Shown piece after piece: positions 1-6,266 of a DNA stretch of 15,952 bases. Numbering within the stretch: position 1 is the first letter of the stretch; every line of letters begins with the position of its first letter. The notes beneath the pieces were generated by a model, which made no database searches, was not told the DNA's origin, and saw nothing but the letters and a program-made list of their open reading frames with translations. Made by a program: the position numbers and the translations under genes. Source of the DNA: Microbacteriaceae bacterium (lineage in GTDB: Bacteria; Actinomycetota; Actinomycetes; Actinomycetales; Microbacteriaceae); the NCBI GenBank assembly GCA_012719255.1, contig JAAYAS010000317.1, positions 1 through 15,952 of the forward strand, read 5' to 3'.

Positions 1-1
1 C

Positions 2-919
2 ATCAACAACGCGCTGCAGCGCGCCGCGCAGATCGAGTTCGCCGAGACCGGCAGCAGCTCGCGCGAGTGGCTCGCGCCGATCGTCGCCGACGCCGAGGCC
101 GGGTTCGGCGGTCCGCTCAACGCCTACGAGCTCATGCTCGGGATGATCGAGGCGGGCGCCGCGGGCGTGCACTGGGAGGACCAGCTCGCGAGCGAGAAGA
201 AGTGCGGCCACATGGGCGGCAAGGTGCTCGTCCCCACCAGCCAGCACATCCGCACGATCAACGCCGCCCGCCTCGCCGCCGACGTCGCCGGCGTGCCGAG
301 CGTCATCGTCGCGCGCACCGACGCGCTCGCCGCGAACCTCATCACCAGCGACATCGACGAGCGCGACCGGCCGTTCCTCACCGGCGAGCGCACCTCGGAG
401 GGCTTCTACGAGACCCGCGGCGGCATGGAGTCGGTGATCGCCCGGGGCCTCGCCTACGCCGAGTACGCCGACCTGCTGTGGGTCGAGACCTCCGAGCCCG
501 ACCTCGAGGTCGCCCGCGCGTTCGCCGAGCGCATCCACCGCGACTTCCCCGGCAAGAAGCTCGCGTACAACTGCTCGCCGAGCTTCAACTGGAAGCGCCA
601 CCTCGACGACGACACGATCGCGAGGTTCCAGCGCGAGCTGTCGGCGATGGGCTACGCGTTCCAGTTCATCACCCTCGCCGGCTTCCACTCGCTCAACTAC
701 GGCATGTTCGACCTCGCCCAGGGCTACCTCGAGCGCCAGATGTCGGCGTACGTCGAGCTGCAGGAGGCCGAGTTCGCCGCCGAGTCGCGCGGCTTCACCG
801 CCCACCGCCACCAGGCCGAGGTCGGCACCGGCTACTTCGACCGCATCGCCACCGCCCTCAACCCGACGAGCGCGACCCTCGCGCTCGCCGGCTCGACCGA
901 GGCCGAGCAGTTCCACTGA
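2..919 (+). CDS. aceA: Isocitrate lyase, 5'-truncated by window edge
   Basis: Isocitrate lyase splits isocitrate into succinate and glyoxylate, the first step of the cytoplasmic glyoxylate shunt. The readable frame begins at base 2 and gives 305 residues; actinobacterial members have about 430, so roughly the first 125 residues and the start codon lie outside the window. The signature KKCGHMGGK, with its catalytic cysteine, is encoded near 199-225. The substrate-loop sequence NCSPSFNWKRHL is encoded near 570-605, and a TLAG segment follows at about 671-682. The gene ends in TGA at 919, and aceB starts 31 bases later on the same strand, a classical acetate/fatty-acid utilisation operon. The family assignment is essentially certain from the motifs; promoter and regulation cannot be seen here. 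Confidence 0.97.
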   Translation: MNNALQRAAQIEFAETGSSSREWLAPIVADAEAGFGGPLNAYELMLGMIEAGAAGVHWEDQLASEKKCGHMGGKVLVPTSQHIRTINAARLAADVAGVPSVIVARTDALAANLITSDIDERDRPFLTGERTSEGFYETRGGMESVIARGLAYAEYADLLWVETSEPDLEVARAFAERIHRDFPGKKLAYNCSPSFNWKRHLDDDTIARFQRELSAMGYAFQFITLAGFHSLNYGMFDLAQGYLERQMSAYVELQEAEFAAESRGFTAHRHQAEVGTGYFDRIATALNPTSATLALAGSTEAEQFH

Positions 920-950
920 GACCGCCGCACGACACCACAGGAGCACGACC

Positions 951-2570
<1,620 letters not shown>

Positions 2571-2583
2571 TGCGCGGCGGCCG

Positions 2584-2613
2584 GCGGCGGGGCGGCGTCA
2601 GCCGTCCCGCCGC
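2584..2613. terminator. Possible bidirectional hairpin between convergent genes
   Basis: GCGGCGGGGCGGC (2584-2596) and GCCGTCCCGCCGC (2601-2613) pair over 13 positions with one G·U wobble and a 4-base loop. It sits between the end of aceB and the end of the convergent gene, overlapping that gene's stop codon. There is no T-tract on either side, so it is either a weak intrinsic terminator or an mRNA 3'-end stabiliser. Confidence 0.45.
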
Positions 2614-3389
2614 TCGCGCGCGGCGAGCGTCGCGCGGATGATCGCCGAGAAGGCGCGGTAGTCGAGGGTGTCGTTCATCGGCGCCGAGGCGCTGCCGCCC
2701 TCGCCGTGCTCGAGCGTCCAGACGCCCGCCTCGAGGTCGAAGCCGGTGACCGCGCCGAACGGCACCTCCTCGCCGTCGGGCAGGCGCACGCCGTCGGGCG
2801 TGAGCGCGACGGCGCCGAGGTCGACGGTCGCGCCCGACTCGAGCTCGGCGATGATCGACTTCGCGCGCACCCGGCCCGACGACTCGGCGATCGCGTCGTG
2901 CGCCTCGGCCCGCGCCGCGTCGGAGCCCTCGAGCCGCCACGGCCCGGCCTGCGGGTCGTCGAAGCCGAGCTCGATCTCGATGCGCTCGCGCGCGCCGTCG
3001 GTGAACCGCGTGATGCGCTCGGTGAGCGGGGCCTCGGCGAAGGCGTAGGCGCCGGTCGGCCGGCCGGCCCGGGCCGGCACGACGCCGCCCTCGAAGCAGT
3101 AGAGCTGCGCGCTCGTGGCGGTCCCGGCGCGGGCGGTGCGCACGCCCATGGCGAGCGCGAGCGCGATGAACGCGAGTCCGGCGATGAGCGCCGGCCAGCC
3201 CCAGCTCGCACCCGTGCTCGCGGCGCCGAGGGCGGCGATCGCGGCGCCGCCGGCGCCGAGCATGCCCCACACGACGACGCCGGCGCCGCGGCGCTGCGAT
3301 TCGACGGAGTCCCAGCCGTCGACGAAGCCGCCGAGGCCTCGTTCGGCGGCGACGGCCTGCACGGTGGTGGACGGGTTCGATCGAGCCAT
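2598..3389 (-). CDS. Conserved-type hypothetical protein with two membrane helices
   Basis: I do not recognise a named family. The 263-residue product has a short polar N-terminus, two adjacent hydrophobic stretches at about residues 36-58 and 64-84 (a helical hairpin), then about 175 soluble residues rich in acidic residues and short beta-like segments (IEIELGFDD, VALTPDGVRLPDGEEVPFGAV). The last part resembles a small PH-like or bacterial beta-sandwich fold, which is a guess. A GTG nine bases further out (3398) is possible, but the ATG at 3389 is preferred because TACCGT lies exactly seven bases before it, the leaderless spacing also seen at three other genes here. The gene is convergent with aceB, and 64 bases separate its start from the lipoprotein gene's stop. 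It is probably a membrane-anchored protein; no function can be assigned. Confidence 0.75.
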   Translation of the reverse strand: MARSNPSTTVQAVAAERGLGGFVDGWDSVESQRRGAGVVVWGMLGAGGAAIAALGAASTGASWGWPALIAGLAFIALALAMGVRTARAGTATSAQLYCFEGGVVPARAGRPTGAYAFAEAPLTERITRFTDGARERIEIELGFDDPQAGPWRLEGSDAARAEAHDAIAESSGRVRAKSIIAELESGATVDLGAVALTPDGVRLPDGEEVPFGAVTGFDLEAGVWTLEHGEGGSASAPMNDTLDYRAFSAIIRATLAARERRDG

Positions 3390-3396
3390 GCGCCCC

Positions 3397-3402
3397 ACGG
3401 TA
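3397..3402 (-). promoter_or_regulatory. -10 box (TACCGT), probable leaderless promoter
   Basis: On the minus strand TACCGT is followed by seven bases and then the ATG at 3389. With the usual 6-8 base distance from -10 to +1, transcription would begin at or next to the start codon. No convincing -35 and no Shine-Dalgarno are visible. Confidence 0.5.
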
Positions 3403-3453
3403 GCCCGGGCCGGTCGGCGCGCGCTGGCCGGATGCGCGTCGGCGCCGGCTCCG

Positions 3454-4974
3454 CTACTGGTACGACACGAAGCTCGGCAGCGGCTCGATCGCGAGCGTCT
3501 CGTCGACGGTGAACATCGGCAGGTCCTCGTCGATGAAGTTCTTCCAGCCGAGCTCGACGCCGTCGGGGAGCTCCTCGAGCAGCCGCTCCCAGGTCGCGCG
3601 CTTGTCGCCGGGCGAGCCGTGGCCGTCGACGTGCACGAGCACGACCACCTCGTCGCGGGAGGCGTCGAGCCGCTCGCGCTCGGTCACCATGCGCGGCATG
3701 AACTGGTGCACGACGAGCAGCTTCTGCGGCAGGCCGTGCTCGGCGGCGAGGTCGGCGAGCCAGTGCATCGTCGCGTTCACCTCGTCGGCGTGCACCGAGC
3801 CGATGTGCACCATGTGCCGCTGGTCGGGACCGAGCCGCCACTCGGGGTCGAGCGCGAGGCCGACGTGCGGCTCGACGAGCAGCTCCTCGTAGCGCTGGGC
3901 CTGGTCGAGGAACGAGGTGCGGCCGGGCTGCAGGTCGAGCACCACGTAGACGCCCTCCTCGCCGGCGCGGTCGACCCACGGGCGCAGGTGCTCGATGCTG
4001 CTCTCGCTCGAGTAGTCGCCGTCGGGCCCCGGCCCGCCGCTCGCGATCGTCGTGATGATCTCGAACGTCGGCACGACCGTCAGCCCGGTGCGCTCGCGGT
4101 ACTCGTCGGCGCGCGCCTTGACGAGCTCGATCGCCGTGTCGACGTCGTGCTCGCCGAGCACGCCGAGCACGGGCTCGCCGGGGTGGCCGTAGTGGGCGAC
4201 GAGCAGCTTCTCGTGGAGCACGAGCTGGCCGCCGCCGGGCAGCTCGGGCGCATCGGCGACGACCTCGAGGCGCGCCGCGAACCGCTCGCTCGTGCCGAAC
4301 GACTCGCCGATCGCGAGCACCGGGCCGTCGGCGTGCGCGCGCACCGCCGCGATCGTCGCGCTCGTCGCGCGCGGATCGCCGCCGGGCAGCTCGACGACGG
4401 CGCCGCCGGCCGCCTCGACGGTCGCACCGGCCGCGAGTGCGCCGGCCCCGAGGGCCTCGGGCGAGTCGGGGTCGACGAGCAGCGCGCCCCCGGCGCCGGG
4501 CCCGGCATCGGCCGCCGCGCCCTCGCCGGCGCGCTCGAGGGCGGGCGCCCCGGTCGCGGCCGGGTCGGCATCGGGGTCGACCGGGTGCATCCGGATGCCG
4601 TCGGGCACGCCCTCGGGCGCGTCGCCGTCGGCGTGCACCACGACCTCGACGCCGAGCCGCCCGAGCTCGTCGGCGAGGCCGGGCCCGGCGACGAGGAGCG
4701 GCGCGCCGGCGGCGACGGCGTCGTCGACGAGTCCGGCGACGAGCGGCTCGCTCGCGACGACGGCGAGACCGCTCGCCGCGTAGCGCCGCTCGCTCGCGGC
4801 GATCGATGCCGCCGAGGCGTCGGCGGCATCGAGCACGAGCGGCTCGGCGGCCTCCGCGCGCAGCTCGGCGACGAGCGGCCGCTCGGCGGGCGCGCAGCCT
4901 GCGAGCCCGGCGATGACGAGCAGCGGCGCCGCGAGCGCCGCCGCGGTCCTGGCGATCGGGAGTCGTCGGGGCAT
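3454..4974 (-). CDS. Lipoprotein of unknown function with C-terminal barrel-like domain
   Basis: The 506-residue product starts with a lipoprotein signal peptide: basic MPRRLPIAR, a hydrophobic stretch, and the lipobox LAGC with the lipidated Cys27, so it is probably anchored on the outer face of the membrane. Residues ~45-235 look like alternating alpha/beta units with repeated AVVASEPLV / PLLVAGPGL / ATIAAVR patterns, reminiscent of cell-wall-binding repeat 2 modules. Residues ~250-506 look like a TIM-barrel hydrolase fold: regular strand patterns (VVPTFEII, YVVLDLQPG, GLALDPEW, LLVVHQF, VVVLVHVDGHG) carry conserved-looking acids and histidines. The enzymatic reading is inference and no family name is certain. 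The frame stays open upstream to 5442, but that part overlaps the rhodanese gene antisense. ATG 4974 is chosen for the signal peptide and the TAGCGT box seven bases upstream. Confidence 0.85.
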   Translation of the reverse strand: MPRRLPIARTAAALAAPLLVIAGLAGCAPAERPLVAELRAEAAEPLVLDAADASAASIAASERRYAASGLAVVASEPLVAGLVDDAVAAGAPLLVAGPGLADELGRLGVEVVVHADGDAPEGVPDGIRMHPVDPDADPAATGAPALERAGEGAAADAGPGAGGALLVDPDSPEALGAGALAAGATVEAAGGAVVELPGGDPRATSATIAAVRAHADGPVLAIGESFGTSERFAARLEVVADAPELPGGGQLVLHEKLLVAHYGHPGEPVLGVLGEHDVDTAIELVKARADEYRERTGLTVVPTFEIITTIASGGPGPDGDYSSESSIEHLRPWVDRAGEEGVYVVLDLQPGRTSFLDQAQRYEELLVEPHVGLALDPEWRLGPDQRHMVHIGSVHADEVNATMHWLADLAAEHGLPQKLLVVHQFMPRMVTERERLDASRDEVVVLVHVDGHGSPGDKRATWERLLEELPDGVELGWKNFIDEDLPMFTVDETLAIEPLPSFVSYQ

Positions 4975-4981
4975 GCCGTCC

Positions 4982-4987
4982 ACGCTA
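4982..4987 (-). promoter_or_regulatory. -10 box (TAGCGT), probable leaderless promoter of the lipoprotein gene
   Basis: TAGCGT on the minus strand is followed by seven bases and the ATG at 4974. It has the same hexamer and spacing as the gene at 10148. It lies in the 147-base region shared with the divergent rhodanese operon, about 50 bases from that operon's operator, so the two promoters look independent. Confidence 0.5.
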
Positions 4988-5028
4988 GCCCGGTCCCCTG
5001 CATCCCCCGCCGCGATGCCTGCGCCCGC

Positions 5029-5058
5029 TTGCGCGAGCGATACCCCCAGGGGTATATT
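5029..5058 (+). promoter_or_regulatory. Rhodanese-TauE promoter with embedded CsoR/CstR-type operator
   Basis: ATACCCCCAGGGGTAT (5040-5055) is a perfect 7+2+7 inverted repeat, the G/C-tract type bound by CsoR-family repressors (copper sensor CsoR, persulfide sensor CstR). A good -10, TATATT (5053-5058), overlaps its right arm, and TTGCGC (5029-5034) is placed 18 bases upstream as a weak -35. The operator therefore sits in the spacer and -10, where a repressor would block RNA polymerase. The genes downstream suggest a sulfur/persulfide sensor more than copper. No CsoR-like gene occurs in the window. Confidence 0.8.
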
Positions 5059-5121
5059 TGCAGGTGTCTTGCGGGATCGCGCATCCGCCCGTCCCGCTCC
5101 GTACCACTGCGAGGAGCCCCG

Positions 5122-5424
5122 ATGAGCGACATCAGCGTCATGGACGTCTACGACCGCTTGAAGAACGACGAGCAGATCGTCGACGTGCGCGAGGCCGACG
5201 AGGTCGCCGCCGGCATGATCCCCGGCGCCGTGCACATCCCCCTCGGCGAGCTGCCGCAGCGCCTCGGCGAGCTCGACCGCGAGCGCCCGGTCATCGCCGT
5301 GTGCCGCTCGGGCGGCCGCTCGGCGCAGGCGACGCTGGTGCTGCAGGGCGCCGGCTTCGCCGTCGACAACATGCTCGGCGGCATGATGAAGTGGCTGGCC
5401 GCCGGCATGCCGATCGCGAAGTAG
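5122..5424 (+). CDS. Single-domain rhodanese-like sulfurtransferase
   Basis: A 100-residue cytoplasmic rhodanese domain, which moves sulfane sulfur through a cysteine persulfide. The start of the fold (IVDVREADEVAAGMIPGAVHIPL, typical DVRE and GAxHIP motifs; residues 19-41) and the active-site loop CRSGGRS with Cys61 are intact; the loop length and final WLAAGMP are normal for the short GlpE/PspE-like class. The ATG at 5122 is supported by GAGGAG at 5111-5116. The permease gene begins five bases after its stop, so the two are almost surely cotranscribed. With the CsoR/CstR-type operator in front, the pair resembles the persulfide/sulfide-stress operons of other bacteria, in which a rhodanese and a TauE-type permease are controlled by CstR. 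The sulfur substrate is inferred. Confidence 0.93.
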   Translation: MSDISVMDVYDRLKNDEQIVDVREADEVAAGMIPGAVHIPLGELPQRLGELDRERPVIAVCRSGGRSAQATLVLQGAGFAVDNMLGGMMKWLAAGMPIAK

Positions 5425-5429
5425 CGCGC

Positions 5430-6215
5430 ATGGACGGGGCACTCCTGCTCGCCCTCGGCCTCGCCGTGCTCGTCGGCGTCTCGCTCGGCCTCATGGGCGG
5501 CGGCGGCTCGATCCTCACGGTGCCGATCCTCACCTACGTGCTCGGCATGGAGCCGCGCGAGGCGATCGCCGCCTCGCTGTTCATCGTCGGCGTCACGAGC
5601 GCGGTGAGCGTCTTCTCGCACGCCCGCTCGAACCGGGTGCGCTGGAAGACCGGCATCGTCTTCGGCGTCGCCGGCATGGCCGGCGCGTTCGCGGGCGGCC
5701 TGCTCGGCGGGCTCATCCCCGGGGTCGTGCTGATGGTGCTGTTCGCGATCATGATGATCGCGACGGCGACCGCGATGATCCGCGGCCGCAAGAAGTCGGC
5801 CGACGGCGACGAGGCCGAGCGCGCCGAGCTGCCGCTCCTGCGCATCGTGCTCGACGGCTTCGTCGTCGGCATCGCCACCGGCCTCGTCGGCGCGGGCGGC
5901 GGCTTCCTCATCGTGCCCGCGCTCAACCTCCTCGGCGGGCTGCCGATGGCGATCGCCGTCGGCACCTCGCTGCTCGTCATCGCGATGAAGTCGTTCGCCG
6001 GGCTCGCCGGCTACCTCTTCTCGACCGCCGTGAACTGGCCGGTCGTGCTCGCCTTCACCGGCGTCGCCGTCGTCGGCTCGTTCCTCGGCTCGATGCTCGC
6101 CGGCCGCATCCCCGAGAAGGCGCTGCGCCGCGGCTTCGGAGTCTTCGTGCTCGTCGTCGGCGCGTTCGTGCTCGTGCAGGAGCTGCCCGAGCTCATCGCG
6201 ACCTTCGCGGGCTGA
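5430..6215 (+). CDS. TauE/SafE family membrane permease (sulfite/thiosulfate-type exporter)
   Basis: This 261-residue integral membrane protein has about eight hydrophobic helices arranged as two related halves. Each half opens with the family's glycine-rich motif: GLMGGGGSILTVPIL (residues 19-33) and, after a charged cytoplasmic linker (RGRKKSADGDEAER), GLVGAGGGFLIVPAL. Members move small anions such as sulfite, sulfoacetate or thiosulfate. Its position five bases after the rhodanese, with no Shine-Dalgarno of its own, suggests translational coupling and a role in exporting or importing sulfur species handled by that enzyme. Expression is probably set by the operator at 5040-5055. The direction of transport and the substrate cannot be read from the sequence. 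A second, clearly different member of the family lies at 14714-15511. Confidence 0.92.
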   Translation: MDGALLLALGLAVLVGVSLGLMGGGGSILTVPILTYVLGMEPREAIAASLFIVGVTSAVSVFSHARSNRVRWKTGIVFGVAGMAGAFAGGLLGGLIPGVVLMVLFAIMMIATATAMIRGRKKSADGDEAERAELPLLRIVLDGFVVGIATGLVGAGGGFLIVPALNLLGGLPMAIAVGTSLLVIAMKSFAGLAGYLFSTAVNWPVVLAFTGVAVVGSFLGSMLAGRIPEKALRRGFGVFVLVVGAFVLVQELPELIATFAG

Positions 6216-6254
6216 GCGGGAAGGCCGCGGAACCCGCGTGTCGGAGGCTCCTCC

Positions 6255-6260
6255 TACGAT
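6255..6260 (+). promoter_or_regulatory. -10 box (TACGAT), probable leaderless promoter of the helicase-sigma gene
   Basis: TACGAT is followed by six bases and then the ATG at 6267, so the transcript would start at about the A of the ATG. The only purine-rich stretch, GGAG at 6243-6246, is 20 bases from the ATG and too far for a Shine-Dalgarno. No clear -35 is seen. Confidence 0.5.
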
Positions 6261-6266
6261 GCGGGC

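Noticed and set aside
3115..5424. A 769-codon plus-strand frame ending in the rhodanese
   Set aside because: Only the last 100 codons make a known domain and they have their own Shine-Dalgarno and promoter; the rest is antisense to the lipoprotein gene.
4975..5442. N-terminal extension of the lipoprotein frame
   Set aside because: It overlaps the rhodanese gene and its operator antisense; the signal peptide and lipobox fix the start near 4974.
6229..6234. GGAACC as an ECF-type -35 before the helicase-sigma gene
   Set aside because: No matching ECF -10 (CGTT/GTC type) at the right distance, and the spacing to TACGAT is 20 bases.
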